DNA of 52,337 nucleotides, from NCBI RefSeq assembly GCF_007990755.1, contig NZ_BJXA01000068.1, forward strand, positions 1 through 52,337, read 5' to 3'. This DNA comes from Nocardia ninae NBRC 108245. GTDB lineage: Bacteria; Actinomycetota; Actinomycetes; Mycobacteriales; Mycobacteriaceae. Both the position numbers and the translations under genes were made by a program. Under the pieces are notes generated by a model that saw nothing but the letters and a program-made list of their open reading frames with translations, had not been told where the DNA came from and did not search any database. This document shows, one piece after another, positions 16,763 through 25,344 of this stretch. Numbering within the stretch: position 1 is the first letter of the stretch; each line of letters starts with the position of its first letter.

Positions 16763-18316
16763 GTGTCAGCGCCCTTGGAAGCGGTCAAACAGACCATGCG
16801 AACGCGCTGGCCGCTGTACCTGACATCGATGCTGCTGGCCAATGCCTTCGGTGCGGTGCTGGTGTGGGCCTTCATCCAATACGGACTGCCGGTCCCCGAG
16901 GGCGCGCCCGACGGTGCCAGGAGCACCGGCCTGCTCGTGCCCGCCCTGGTGTTCGTCACCGGCGGCCTGCTGAGCATGGTCGCGTCCGCGCTGATGCTGC
17001 GCCCGGTGATGCGCTGGCAGATGCGCGGCGGACCACCGAGCCGCCAAGAGCAGATGGCCGCGCTGCACGCCCCGCTGCGGCAGGCCATCCTGCACCTGGC
17101 GCTGTGGCTGATCGGCGGAGCGATCCTCGCCCTGTTGATCATCTCCGAAGAGCCCAAGCTGGCCGGCGCCGTCATCGTCACCCTGTGTATGGCCGCGACC
17201 ATCGTGTTCGGCTTCACCTACATGCTCGGCGAACGTATCCTTCGCCCGGTCGCCGCCGCGGCACTGACCGCAGGCACCTTCGACCACACCTTGACGCCGG
17301 GCGTCGGCACCCGGATGGCGATGACCTGGGGAATGGGCACTTTCGCCCCCACCATCGCCATCGTGCTGCTGTGTATCACGCAGATCTCTTCGGACGTGAA
17401 ATTCTCCGCCCAATCGCTGGCCATCTCCATCCTGCTGCTCTGCGGTGTGGTGATCCTGCAGGCACTGGCGCTGTCCATGCTCACCGGCTCCAGCATCTCC
17501 GACCCGGTGCGCCAGCTCAGCCAGGCCATCGACCGGGTGCAGGAGGGCGCGCGCGACGTCCAGGTCGAGGTGTTCGACGGCAGCGAGATCGGCCTGCTGC
17601 AGGTCGGCTTCAACCGGATGATGGAAGAGGCCGCCAAACGCCGCCAGCTGCAGGAACTGTTCGGTCAGCACGTCGGCGAGGAGGTCGCCCAGCGTGCACT
17701 CGACTACGGCACCGAGCTCGGCGGTGAGACCCGGTTCGTGGCCGTGCTGTTCGTCGACATGGTCGGCTCCACCGCGACCGCCGCCGAGCGCCCGCCGACC
17801 GAGGTGGTGAGCCTGCTCAACGAGTTCTTCCGGATCGTGGTCGACGTCATCGACCGGCACAACGGCTTTGTGAACAAGTTCGTCGGCGACGCGGCACTGG
17901 CCATCTTCGGCGCCCCGCTGGACCGGCCGGACGCGCCGACCGCCGCGCTGGCCGCGGCCCGGGAGCTGCGTGCGGTGTTGCGGGAGGTGCCCGGCCTCGA
18001 CATCGGGATCGGCGTCTCGGCGGGATTGGCCGTCGCCGGAAATATCGGGGCCGCCAATCGTTTCGAATACACGGTGATCGGCGATCCGGTCAATGAGGCG
18101 TCCCGGCTGACCGAGCTCGCCAAAGACCAGCCCGGCCGCACCTTGGCCTCCGGCAGCGCGCTGTATTTCGCCGAGGAAAGCGAGCAGGACAAGTGGGAAA
18201 CCGGCGACGAGGTACAGCTGCGCGGGCGGCGCCGAAAAACGCTGCTCGCCTACCCCAGAGCAGAGCTCGACGCGCCGAAACCTCCCGACGCCGAAACAGT
18301 ACGTTCGTTAGGCTGA
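16763..18316 (+). CDS. Membrane-anchored adenylate cyclase (HAMP plus class III catalytic domain)
   Basis: 517 residues. Six membrane helices (about 15-240) are followed by a HAMP-like linker (ISDPVRQLSQAIDRVQEG) and a class III cyclase domain (about 320-480). Both metal Asp residues (D332 in LFVDMVGS, D376 in KFVGDAA), the adenine-selecting Lys (NKFVGD) and Asp (VIGDPVN), and the transition-state Asn/Arg (NEASR) are present, so an active adenylate cyclase is predicted. The layout matches mycobacterial Rv1318c-Rv1320c and Rv3645. The frame is open far upstream, but the GTG at 16763 starts just before the first helix; an ATG at 16796 is an alternative. The next gene follows after 4 nt. Confidence 0.92.
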   Translation: MSAPLEAVKQTMRTRWPLYLTSMLLANAFGAVLVWAFIQYGLPVPEGAPDGARSTGLLVPALVFVTGGLLSMVASALMLRPVMRWQMRGGPPSRQEQMAALHAPLRQAILHLALWLIGGAILALLIISEEPKLAGAVIVTLCMAATIVFGFTYMLGERILRPVAAAALTAGTFDHTLTPGVGTRMAMTWGMGTFAPTIAIVLLCITQISSDVKFSAQSLAISILLLCGVVILQALALSMLTGSSISDPVRQLSQAIDRVQEGARDVQVEVFDGSEIGLLQVGFNRMMEEAAKRRQLQELFGQHVGEEVAQRALDYGTELGGETRFVAVLFVDMVGSTATAAERPPTEVVSLLNEFFRIVVDVIDRHNGFVNKFVGDAALAIFGAPLDRPDAPTAALAAARELRAVLREVPGLDIGIGVSAGLAVAGNIGAANRFEYTVIGDPVNEASRLTELAKDQPGRTLASGSALYFAEESEQDKWETGDEVQLRGRRRKTLLAYPRAELDAPKPPDAETVRSLG

Positions 18317-18320
18317 CCTG

Positions 18321-19409
18321 GTGACGGCCAACGGGGAACCGGCAGGAGATCCTGCGCCGCCTCCCACGACCGATGGCCGCCGTGGCAAATTCTGGTGGGT
18401 CAAATGGGTGCTCGGGGTCGCCTTGCTGGCCTTATTGATCGCCGAGGGCATCTATCTATGGCCGCGACTGCACGAATCGTGGCGCAAGCTCAGCGACATT
18501 CATTGGGGGTGGGTCGCCGCCTGTATTTGGTTACAGGCCTTGTCGATGAGCGGATTCGGGCGGGTGCAGAAACAGCTGCTGCACGCCGGGGGTGTCGAGG
18601 TAAGTCAGCGAAAATCTGTCGCGGTCGTCTACGGCGCCACCGCCATGTCGGTCACACTGCCCGCAGGCCAGGTGTTCTCCACCGCCTTCACCTACCGCCA
18701 GACCAGGCGGTTCGGCGCGAGTCCGATCGTCGCGTCCTGGCAGTTGGTGTTCTCCGGGGTGGTCGCCGCGGCGGGGCTCGCGTTGCTCGGGGTGGGCGGC
18801 ACGTTCCTGTCCGGCGGCAGCATCGGGCCGTTCAAACTGATCCTGTCGCTGGCAGCGGTGGTCGCGGTGGTGTGGGTCGGCAACTATGTCTCGCGCAATC
18901 CAGGGTCGCTGGAGTCGCTGCTGCGCAAGGCGCTCGGCCTGGTCAATCGGCTACGCAAGCGGCCGGCCGACCAAGGCGCGAGCAAGGTCGGCGACGTGCT
19001 GGCGCAGCTGGAGTCGGTGGATCTCGGTAAGCGCGACGGTTCCCTGGTCGGGCTGTGGGCGCTGGTGCACAGGTTCGCCGACGTGGCCTGTCTCGGCGCC
19101 GCCTGCTATGCCGTCGGCGCGGACCCCCGGCTGGCCGGGCTGCTGCTGGCGTTCGCCGTGGGCAAGGCGGTCGGCTCGATTCCGTTCGCGCCCGGCGGGA
19201 TCGTCTATGTCGACGCGACACTCATCTACGGCCTCACCGCGGCCGCCGGACTGCCCGCCGCGCAGGCGGTCGCGGCGGCGTTCGTCTACCGGTTGGTGAG
19301 CTTCATCCTGGTCGCGATCGTCGGATGGATCGTGTTCCTGTTCCTGTTCCGCACCCCGCAGGACGACGACGCCGAGTACGAGAAGGAATTCTCCCAGCGC
19401 CGGTTCTGA
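18321..19409 (+). CDS. YbhN/UPF0104-type flippase-like membrane protein
   Basis: 362 residues with about eight membrane helices in the pattern of the lysylphosphatidylglycerol-synthase transmembrane domain family. Recognisable parts are the VSQRKSVAVVYGATAMSVTL segment, the VFSTAFTYRQ motif and the C-terminal SIPFAPGGIVYVDATLIYGL. The soluble synthase domain of MprF is absent, so this is a stand-alone flippase-like unit with unknown lipid substrate. It starts at a GTG 4 nt after the cyclase stop and is probably co-transcribed with it. Confidence 0.88.
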   Translation: MTANGEPAGDPAPPPTTDGRRGKFWWVKWVLGVALLALLIAEGIYLWPRLHESWRKLSDIHWGWVAACIWLQALSMSGFGRVQKQLLHAGGVEVSQRKSVAVVYGATAMSVTLPAGQVFSTAFTYRQTRRFGASPIVASWQLVFSGVVAAAGLALLGVGGTFLSGGSIGPFKLILSLAAVVAVVWVGNYVSRNPGSLESLLRKALGLVNRLRKRPADQGASKVGDVLAQLESVDLGKRDGSLVGLWALVHRFADVACLGAACYAVGADPRLAGLLLAFAVGKAVGSIPFAPGGIVYVDATLIYGLTAAAGLPAAQAVAAAFVYRLVSFILVAIVGWIVFLFLFRTPQDDDAEYEKEFSQRRF

Positions 19410-19495
19410 GGTGGAAACACCTGGCACAGCCCAAGAACACGCAGCCCCGTAGGCGCTTCACATTTGACCAGGACCGGCCAACTACGCTTGCCCGC

Positions 19496-19876
19496 GTGAA
19501 GAAACTGGTGCCGTTGGTAGTAGATGCGCTGCTGGTGATCCTGTTCTGTGCGATCGGCAGGCGTAGTCACGACGAGGCCGTGCTCACCGGACTACTTCGC
19601 ACGCTGTGGCCGTTCGCCATCGGCCTGGCGATCGGCTGGACCGTGGCGGTCGCCGCGGCGAGCCGGATGTTCGGTGACGCGGGACGAGACGCCCGCTTCG
19701 ACGGAACCGCCTTGTGGCCCACCGGGATTCTGGTCTGGCTCGGCACTCTGGGCGGCGGCATGCTGCTGCGCGTGGTCAGCGGTCAGGGCACCGCGTTCAG
19801 CTTCATCCTGGTGGCGGGTGTGGTGCTTGCCCTGTTCCTGCTCGGCTGGCGCGCGGCCATCAAAGCATTGAATTAA
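19496..19876 (+). CDS. DUF3054 small membrane protein
   Basis: 126 residues with four membrane helices. It begins VKKLVPLVVDALLVILFCAI and contains GRRSHDEAVLTGLLRTLWPF, which is typical of DUF3054. Function unknown. The frame is open far upstream, but the GTG at 19496 begins exactly at the family N-terminus. The stop overlaps the stop of the convergent penicillin-binding-like gene by 4 nt. Confidence 0.87.
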   Translation: MKKLVPLVVDALLVILFCAIGRRSHDEAVLTGLLRTLWPFAIGLAIGWTVAVAAASRMFGDAGRDARFDGTALWPTGILVWLGTLGGGMLLRVVSGQGTAFSFILVAGVVLALFLLGWRAAIKALN

Positions 19877-21552
19877 GTCTCGGGCGCGGCCAGCGACTGC
19901 AACATCCGAACCGCCATCCGCGCGGTGGCATCGCCGCTGTCCACGTCGTTGATGTGGATGGCGAAGGCCAGGTCGCCCATGATCGCGATCAGCCAGCCGT
20001 CCCGTCCCGCGGTCGCGCTGAACCCGTTGACATCGCGGTACATTCGCAGGCTCGCGAACTCGGGGGCGTTGGTCGAATCGCGCAGCATGCTGTGCAGCCG
20101 GTCGGTGACCTCCCTGGACAGCGGCGCGAGCTGCGCGTCGGTGGTGCTCGGCCGGGCCACCTCGATCATCGGCCGCGGCACCTCGCCGCGCGCGATCGCG
20201 GCCGCGGCGATCGCCATGCCGAACGGGCTGGCCAGCACCGCGTCCGAGCCGCCGCCCTGGCGGACCTGCTCGGCGCTGCGGCCCGCGACGGCCAGTCGTC
20301 CGGTCACCTCGTCGAGTCCGGGCACCTTGAAGTCGATACCTACCCCGAGCGCCGTCGCGGCCTCAGCCGCTTCCTGCACCGGAATCTCGTGCGGGGCCTT
20401 GCCTTTGGTGACGGCCGCGATATTGCGGAACAGCTCGATATTGCCGCCGACCGGATAGAGTCCGGTGAAGGCCACCGGCCCGTGCTCGCTGGCCTGAGAG
20501 TTCTGCGCGACCGCGACCACCGCGCCACTGGAGGGCTGGATCGCCACGATCGCGGCGGGGGTGGCGGAGCTGACGACCGCGTCCTCGGCGGCGCGCTGCA
20601 GGCGCTGGTCCATGGTGCCCGCGATGTCGGGGCCCGGCGGACCCTGCACACCGGCGAGCTGGCCGACGAAGCGACCGTCCTGTTCGAAAACCTGCACACC
20701 CCAACCGGAGTGCTGCTCCTGGCTCTCCTGCTGCACCTTGCGCAAGGCGTCGAGCATGGGCGACCAGACCCGGCGGTCGGCGGAGATGAGCCGCGGCTGC
20801 TTCTCCATCACCACGCCGGGGATCGGCGCCATGTCCTTCTCCAGGATGGCGAAGTCGGGCTCGCGCAGATTCACCGCGACCACCGGTTTGCCCTGCGAGG
20901 TGGCCACCTGCTGCATCAGCGACGGCCCGGTGATCAACGGCGCGACCGGCTCGATGGCCTTGGCCAGTGCGTTGGTCGAGCCGACCGGGTCGGGCATCTT
21001 CGCGGGGTCGAGCTTGATCACGTTGATGATCTGCTCGGTCATCAGCGGCTGCCCCGCCATGTCGTTGACCTTCGGCGCCGGGGACGGCTCGGTGCGCACC
21101 AGGCGCACGGTGCGATTGTGGTCGAGCTGGGGCATCACGACGGCCGGATCCCAGGAGATGCGCCAGCCGATGGCGAGCTTGCGGACATTGCCCTGCAGGC
21201 TGTAGTTCCAGTTTTTGCGGTCGCCGAAGGTCCAGGCGGCGTCCATGCTGAAGATCGCCGCTTCGGAGTCGAGGCCGATGAATTGGGTCTTCTTGTAATC
21301 CACCTTGCCCGGCTGCAGCCCAGCAAACATTTGCTTCAGCGTTGCCGAAGCCGCCGACGGGTACGACGTGAGCTCGGAAGCCTTGGTGTAGTCCTGCTTG
21401 TCGAGCAGTTCGGTGAAGCGCTCGACGACAGCCTCCGCCTCGTTCTTACCCTCACTTACACCGCACGATCCCATCGCGATCGCGAGCGCCGCCACCCCCG
21501 CGAGTGCCATAGCGCCCCGGACGCGAAAGCGGCGGGATCCCCAGACATCCAT
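19873..21552 (-). CDS. Penicillin-binding lipoprotein homologue lacking the catalytic motifs
   Basis: 559 residues. A signal peptide ends in a lipobox (AMGSC), followed by an NTF2-like domain (about 35-150), a dimerisation region and a transpeptidase-fold domain (about 310-555). This is the order of the Rv2864c-type penicillin-binding lipoproteins. The catalytic SxxK of the usual YPPGSTFK is replaced: here it reads YPVGGNIE, so Ser is G370 and Lys is E373. The KTG triad is also lost (F511-S512-A513). Surrounding landmarks (IQPSSGAVVAV, DGWLIAIMGDLAFAI) are kept, so the fold is preserved but it should not acylate. I prefer the ATG at 21552, which has GAAGAG 8 nt upstream, over a GTG at 21561. 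Confidence 0.9.
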   Translation of the reverse strand: MDVWGSRRFRVRGAMALAGVAALAIAMGSCGVSEGKNEAEAVVERFTELLDKQDYTKASELTSYPSAASATLKQMFAGLQPGKVDYKKTQFIGLDSEAAIFSMDAAWTFGDRKNWNYSLQGNVRKLAIGWRISWDPAVVMPQLDHNRTVRLVRTEPSPAPKVNDMAGQPLMTEQIINVIKLDPAKMPDPVGSTNALAKAIEPVAPLITGPSLMQQVATSQGKPVVAVNLREPDFAILEKDMAPIPGVVMEKQPRLISADRRVWSPMLDALRKVQQESQEQHSGWGVQVFEQDGRFVGQLAGVQGPPGPDIAGTMDQRLQRAAEDAVVSSATPAAIVAIQPSSGAVVAVAQNSQASEHGPVAFTGLYPVGGNIELFRNIAAVTKGKAPHEIPVQEAAEAATALGVGIDFKVPGLDEVTGRLAVAGRSAEQVRQGGGSDAVLASPFGMAIAAAAIARGEVPRPMIEVARPSTTDAQLAPLSREVTDRLHSMLRDSTNAPEFASLRMYRDVNGFSATAGRDGWLIAIMGDLAFAIHINDVDSGDATARMAVRMLQSLAAPET

Positions 21553-21569
21553 GTCGCCCACTCTTCACT

Positions 21570-21589
21570 CTTGTCACTCCAGTAACAAG
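21570..21589. promoter_or_regulatory. Near-perfect 20-bp palindrome upstream of the penicillin-binding-like gene
   Basis: CTTGTCACT-CC-AGTAACAAG: 9-nt arms with a single mismatch, 18 nt before the ATG of the leftward lipoprotein gene. Its position suits an operator overlapping the transcription start or a 5' leader hairpin. No cognate regulator can be named. Confidence 0.4.
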
Positions 21590-21949
21590 ACCACCGTACC
21601 TGAAAAAGACCTGTCTGCGGTGCCTCCGCCACAAGGACGTTACCCATGCTCAGCATCTCAATTGTGCCCGAAATCTCCCGTCTCGGGGGACCGATCCTGA
21701 TCGTTGTCCAGTGCTACGGCGACAACCGGCGCCGCTACCGTACCGGGGCCCCACGCAAAGTTGTGCACTTACTGCCCTACTCGGCGTTTCGGATCAATGA
21801 GTACCCAGAGCGAGCGTCTACGAACCGCGAATCACCCCCGTTAACCACCGGCGAACTCTGTTCGCACAGAGCGGAACCATTGGCGCGGATTGCGACGTAA
21901 TCTTGTAATCACTGTAAGAAACACTGAAGAGTAAGTAGGTGATCCCCTC
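21590..21949. other. Divergent intergenic region without a convincing gene
   Basis: About 360 bp between the leftward penicillin-binding-like gene and the rightward gene at 21950. A short open frame (21646-21900) has no ribosome-binding site and an implausible composition, so I do not call it. A possible promoter for the rightward gene is TTGCGA (21890-21895), 17 nt, TGTAAG (21913-21918), ending 31 nt before the ATG. The rest shows no riboswitch, repeat or terminator that I can recognise. Confidence 0.4.
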
Positions 21950-22555
21950 ATGAGACATCAACACCGGGGACGGGGCTTCGGACGACCGGGCGGCTGGCAG
22001 CAGGCCGACCTACCGGATCCCGCGGACGTGCCGGACTGGTTCGCGGGCAGGTTGCCCGAGGACTGGTTCGCCGGCCCCCCCGTCATCGAGATCGACCGGG
22101 ACGAGATCGTCGTCATCGGTGAACTGCCGATCCCCCAGCCCGAGAAGACTCCCGTCGACGCGGAAGGCACCGCGGAAGCGGCGACCGAGGAAGTGCCGCG
22201 GGCGACCAAGGAGGGCGCTATCTCGCGCTTCCGCGAGTCCACCCGCCCGGCCCGCATGCAGATCGCCGACGAGGCGCAGCGCCGCTACGGCCGCAGCGTC
22301 GCGTGGGGCGTGTCGGTGGACGGGGAACGGATCATGTTCACCCACTTGGCGGTCCCCGTCATGACCCGGCTGCGTCAGCCCGAACGCAAAGTTCTCGACA
22401 CGCTCGTCGACTCGGGCGTGGCGCGCTCACGGGCGGACGCACTGGCCTGGACGGTGAAACTGGCCGGCCAGCACGCGGAATCCTGGCTGGCGGAACTGCG
22501 CGACGCCATGCGCAAAGTGGACGACCTGCGCTCGGAAGGACCGCAGGGACTGTAG
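21950..22555 (+). CDS. Conserved-type hypothetical protein, acidic linker plus helical C-terminal domain
   Basis: 201 residues, no family recognised. The N-terminus is Gly/Pro/Asp-rich and contains two PDWFAG/EDWFAG copies. An acidic, Ala-rich linker runs to about residue 95. The C-terminal 105 residues look folded and helical (ARMQIADEAQRRYGRSVAWG then VLDTLVDSGVARSRADALAW). The SGVARSRADALAW segment resembles a ribbon-helix-helix-like or antitoxin-type helix, but no DNA-binding claim is justified. Prediction rests on codon bias, a good ATG and its own intergenic promoter region. AroQ follows 58 bp downstream on the same strand. Confidence 0.75.
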   Translation: MRHQHRGRGFGRPGGWQQADLPDPADVPDWFAGRLPEDWFAGPPVIEIDRDEIVVIGELPIPQPEKTPVDAEGTAEAATEEVPRATKEGAISRFRESTRPARMQIADEAQRRYGRSVAWGVSVDGERIMFTHLAVPVMTRLRQPERKVLDTLVDSGVARSRADALAWTVKLAGQHAESWLAELRDAMRKVDDLRSEGPQGL

Positions 22556-22613
22556 GTCCCCCGGACGCGCCGGGTAGGGCTTCGAGACCAGGCCTGCGAC
22601 TAATGTTGCGGGC

Positions 22614-23054
22614 ATGTCCGCACCCGGTCCGATCCTGGTTCTCAACGGCCCGAACCTGAACATGCTCGGCACTCGCCAGCCGGAGGTCTACGGGTCGGCG
22701 ACGCTCGACGACGTCGTCGAACTCTGCAGGCAGACCGCGCAACGCTACGGCCGCGAGATCGCCGCCTTCCAGTCCAATTCCGAAGGCGCGCTGATCGACC
22801 GGATCCATCGGGCGCGCGGCGTCGAGTCGGGCATCGTGATCAATCCCGGCGGGCTCACCCACACCTCGGTGGCATTGCGGGACGCGCTGGTGATTCCGGA
22901 ACTCCCGATCGTGGAGGTGCATATCAGCAATGTGCACGCCCGCGAGGAGTTCCGGCATCACTCCTACATCTCCCCGATCGCGACCGCGGTGGTCGCCGGA
23001 ATGGGAATTCAGGGGTATGCCGCGGCGATCGAATTCCTGGTTCACTCTGCCTGA
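22614..23054 (+). CDS. aroQ: Type II 3-dehydroquinate dehydratase
   Basis: 146 residues. Converts 3-dehydroquinate to 3-dehydroshikimate in the shikimate pathway as a dodecamer. All family motifs are visible: the N-terminal [18 protein letters not shown] with the catalytic loop Tyr, [48 protein letters not shown] with the catalytic His, and the C-terminal GYAAAIEFL. Length is normal. No other aro gene is adjacent, so it is detached from a shikimate operon. Confidence 0.96.
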   Translation: MSAPGPILVLNGPNLNMLGTRQPEVYGSATLDDVVELCRQTAQRYGREIAAFQSNSEGALIDRIHRARGVESGIVINPGGLTHTSVALRDALVIPELPIVEVHISNVHAREEFRHHSYISPIATAVVAGMGIQGYAAAIEFLVHSA

Positions 23055-23065
23055 GCGCCGCGTGT

Positions 23066-23512
23066 TCAGTTGATCTGAAAGACCGGGAATCCTGGTGCGA
23101 TAGCGGCCAACTCCGCGTCGGTGGCGTCCTTGGTGACGCCCTCGAAGAACTTGCCCACCTCCCAGCCCCACTTGCGCAGGTACAGCCGCAACAGCGGGAC
23201 CTTGTCCGCGTCGGCGATCTCGGTGGCGGTGAACTCCTCGACCTTGCGACCGAGCCGCAGCTCGCCGCCACCGGCCACACGCAGATTGCGCACCCACTGC
23301 GTGTGCCCGCGCGGGGCGACGAGGAAGCGGGCGCCGTCTTCGCGCACCATCAGGTTGACCATCGTGGTCCGCCACTGCCCGCTCTTGCGACCGCGGACCG
23401 CCAGCAGCCGCGAACCCATGACGCTGATACCGAGCCTGGGCAGCCAGTTGAAAATCCGGTTCATGATCGGGTCCAGGCCGGCGGGGCCGATGTAGCGGGT
23501 GCTGTGGTCCAT
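23066..23512 (-). CDS. Ddn-like deazaflavin (F420)-dependent nitroreductase family protein
   Basis: 148-residue split-barrel protein of the DUF385/Ddn family. Diagnostic stretches are LLAVRGRKSGQWRTTMVNLM and RFLVAPRGHTQWVRNLRVAG. Family members use F420H2 to reduce quinones or other acceptors; the substrate is not predictable. The start at 23512 has AAAGGAG upstream; the frame is open to 23575 but that would place a palindromic site inside the gene. It is divergent from the glycerate kinase gene, and two copies of a GAGCACTGCTCTC site lie between them. Confidence 0.92.
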   Translation of the reverse strand: MDHSTRYIGPAGLDPIMNRIFNWLPRLGISVMGSRLLAVRGRKSGQWRTTMVNLMVREDGARFLVAPRGHTQWVRNLRVAGGGELRLGRKVEEFTATEIADADKVPLLRLYLRKWGWEVGKFFEGVTKDATDAELAAIAPGFPVFQIN

Positions 23513-23528
23513 GGTCGATCTCCTTTGT

Positions 23529-23541
23529 GAGCACTGCTCTC
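23529..23541. promoter_or_regulatory. Operator-like repeat, copy 1 (Ddn-like gene side)
   Basis: GAGCACTGCTCTC, an odd-centred palindrome (GAGCA-C-TGCTC) 17 nt upstream of the Ddn-like ATG. An identical 13-nt copy lies at 23581-23593. This shape is typical of TetR-family operators. No TetR gene is present in the window, so the regulator would be encoded elsewhere. Confidence 0.6.
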
Positions 23542-23579
23542 TATTGCGATAAGTGTTCCACTTTCGCGAAGGCACGTCA

Positions 23580-23592
23580 AGAGCACTGCTCT
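23580..23592. promoter_or_regulatory. Operator-like repeat, copy 2 (glycerate kinase side)
   Basis: AGAGCA-C-TGCTCT, a perfect palindrome with 6-nt arms, 52 bp from copy 1 (start to start of the shared 13-mer) and about 80 bp before the glycerate kinase ATG. The spacing is five helical turns, so both sites face the same side of the DNA and could bind one cooperative complex controlling both divergent genes. Confidence 0.6.
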
Positions 23593-23672
23593 CTTTTCTT
23601 GAACACGCGGTTCACGGCGCATCGCGTCGGCGGCATCGCGCGGGTTTCCGGCGGGCACCCGACAATGTGGGG

Positions 23673-24800
23673 ATGACGCGCGAGACCGTTCGCCGGGCGG
23701 TGCTCGCCCCGGACAAGTTCAAGGGGTCGCTGACCGCACCGCAGGTGGCGGCCGCGCTCGCGACGGGCATCGCGGGGGTCGCGCCGACGATGCAGGTCCG
23801 GCAGGTGCCGGTCGCCGACGGCGGGGACGGAACCGTCGACGCGTTCGTGGCGAGCGGGTGGACGCGGGTCGAGTTGTCCGCACCCGGCCCTACCGGCGTG
23901 CCGGGCAGCACGTCGTACGCGGTGCAGGCGGAGACAGCCGTCATCGAGTTGGCCGCGGTGGTCGGTCTCGCGAAACTTCCTGCGGGACAGCCCGATCCAC
24001 TCGGTGCGAGCACTTTCGGATTAGGGGTGGTGATCGCACACGCACTCGACAACGGTGCCACGCGTATCGTGCTGGGTCTGGGCGGCAGCGCTTCCACCGA
24101 TGGCGGTGCGGGCATGGTGCAGGCGCTCGGTGGCCGTGTCCTGGACGCCGACGGCCACGAATTAGCCCAGGGTGGTGCGGCTTTGGCCCGCGCCGCTCAG
24201 TTGGACCTTTCCGGGCTCCATCCTGGAATCGCCGCCAGCACTTTCACGCTGGCCTGCGATGTGGACAATCCACTACTCGGTCCGAAGGGTGCGGTCGCGG
24301 TCTACGCGCCCCAGAAGGGCACTGATCCAGCCGATTTCGGCCTCCTCGAAGAGGGGCTCACGAACTGGGCACGCCTCGCAGACCCCGCATTCGCGGATCA
24401 TCCCGGCGCCGGCGCCGCGGGCGGAACAGGTTTCGGCGCGCTCGCCGTCCTCGGCGCGGAGGTGCGCAGCGGTATCGAGGTGATCCTCGAGCTGCTGGAC
24501 TTTCCCGCACTTCTCGATGGCGCCGAACTCGTCATCACCGGTGAGGGTTCGCTCGATGCGCAGAGCCTGCACGGTAAGGCCCCCGTCGGTGTCTGCGAAT
24601 CTGCACGCAAGGCCGGAATTCCCGTCATCGCCGTCGCGGGCCGCAATCTTCTTGCCGCACAAGAGATTCGCGCGGCGGGTTTCACCGCTTGTTACGCCCT
24701 CACAGATTTGGAGCCGGACCCGGTCCGCTCGATCGCGCAGGCGAGCCACCTTTTGCAGCAAGTAGGCGCACAGATTGCAGAGCAGCACCTGTCTCGGTAA
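23673..24800 (+). CDS. Glycerate kinase (GlxK/GarK family)
   Basis: 375 residues. Phosphorylates D-glycerate, feeding glyoxylate or glycerate carbon into glycolysis. The N-terminal LAPDKFKGSLTAPQVA is diagnostic, followed by VPVADGGDGTVDAF, the Gly-rich VLGLGGSASTDGGAGM and the C-terminal ITGEGSLDAQSLHGKAP. The open frame begins at 23553, but the ATG at 23673 matches the family N-terminus. No glyoxylate carboligase or tartronate semialdehyde reductase gene is adjacent, although two beta-hydroxyacid-dehydrogenase-fold genes lie 0.5 kb downstream. Confidence 0.94.
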   Translation: MTRETVRRAVLAPDKFKGSLTAPQVAAALATGIAGVAPTMQVRQVPVADGGDGTVDAFVASGWTRVELSAPGPTGVPGSTSYAVQAETAVIELAAVVGLAKLPAGQPDPLGASTFGLGVVIAHALDNGATRIVLGLGGSASTDGGAGMVQALGGRVLDADGHELAQGGAALARAAQLDLSGLHPGIAASTFTLACDVDNPLLGPKGAVAVYAPQKGTDPADFGLLEEGLTNWARLADPAFADHPGAGAAGGTGFGALAVLGAEVRSGIEVILELLDFPALLDGAELVITGEGSLDAQSLHGKAPVGVCESARKAGIPVIAVAGRNLLAAQEIRAAGFTACYALTDLEPDPVRSIAQASHLLQQVGAQIAEQHLSR

Positions 24801-24850
24801 GGCCGGCACCGCAAGCGATTACAGAATCCCGCTGGCCCACCAGAGCCGTA

Positions 24851-25201
24851 CTAGCTCGCCGAAGCCAGGAGGTTGCCGAGCAACTCGTGGCGGTGCTTGT
24901 CGCCCCACTCTTCGAGAGGACGCAGTGCCACGGCGAGTTCCGCGCCGAGCGAGGTGAGGGAGTATTCGACGCGGGGCGGAACCTCCGGGTAGACCTCCCG
25001 GTGCACGACGCCGCTCGCCTCGAGGTGGCGCAGGTTTTCCGCGAGCACCTTCTCGCTGACGCCGGCCAGCAGGCGGCGGATCTCGCCGAATCGCTGCGGG
25101 CGCTCACTCAGCGCCCACATCAGGTGCAGTTTCCATTTGCCGCCGACGACATCGATCGCCACGGACATGCCACACACGTCGTGATCCGCGTCACTGCTCA
25201 T
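24851..25201 (-). CDS. HxlR-family transcriptional regulator
   Basis: 116 residues, winged helix of the HxlR/MarR-like group: VCGMSVAIDVVGGKWKLHLM, RFGEIRRLLAGVSEKVLAEN, then EVYPEVPPRVEYSLTSLG. The single Cys near the N-terminus is at the position used for redox or electrophile sensing in YodB-type members. The ATG at 25201 is preceded by AGAAGGAG with good spacing; an upstream ATG at 25225 is less likely. It is divergent from two tandem imine-reductase-like genes and is their probable regulator. Confidence 0.92.
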   Translation of the reverse strand: MSSDADHDVCGMSVAIDVVGGKWKLHLMWALSERPQRFGEIRRLLAGVSEKVLAENLRHLEASGVVHREVYPEVPPRVEYSLTSLGAELAVALRPLEEWGDKHRHELLGNLLASAS

Positions 25202-25344
25202 GTCCACCGCACTCCTTCTGACCATATTTCGAACCTCTAGGTAAGCAACCCCACCTGAACGTTCGGTCTTCCCGACTCTACCTGCGGCAACGAGTATTGG
25301 TCCCGGCGCCGACACCATCCGAACCAGAAGCGAAGGGACACACA

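Noticed and set aside
21646-21900. 84-codon frame in the intergenic region before 21950
   Set aside because: No ribosome-binding site, no hydrophobic or domain pattern, and atypical composition.
25233-25242. ACCT-CT-AGGT as an HxlR operator
   Set aside because: The arms are only 4 nt and no second copy is seen; too weak to list as a site.
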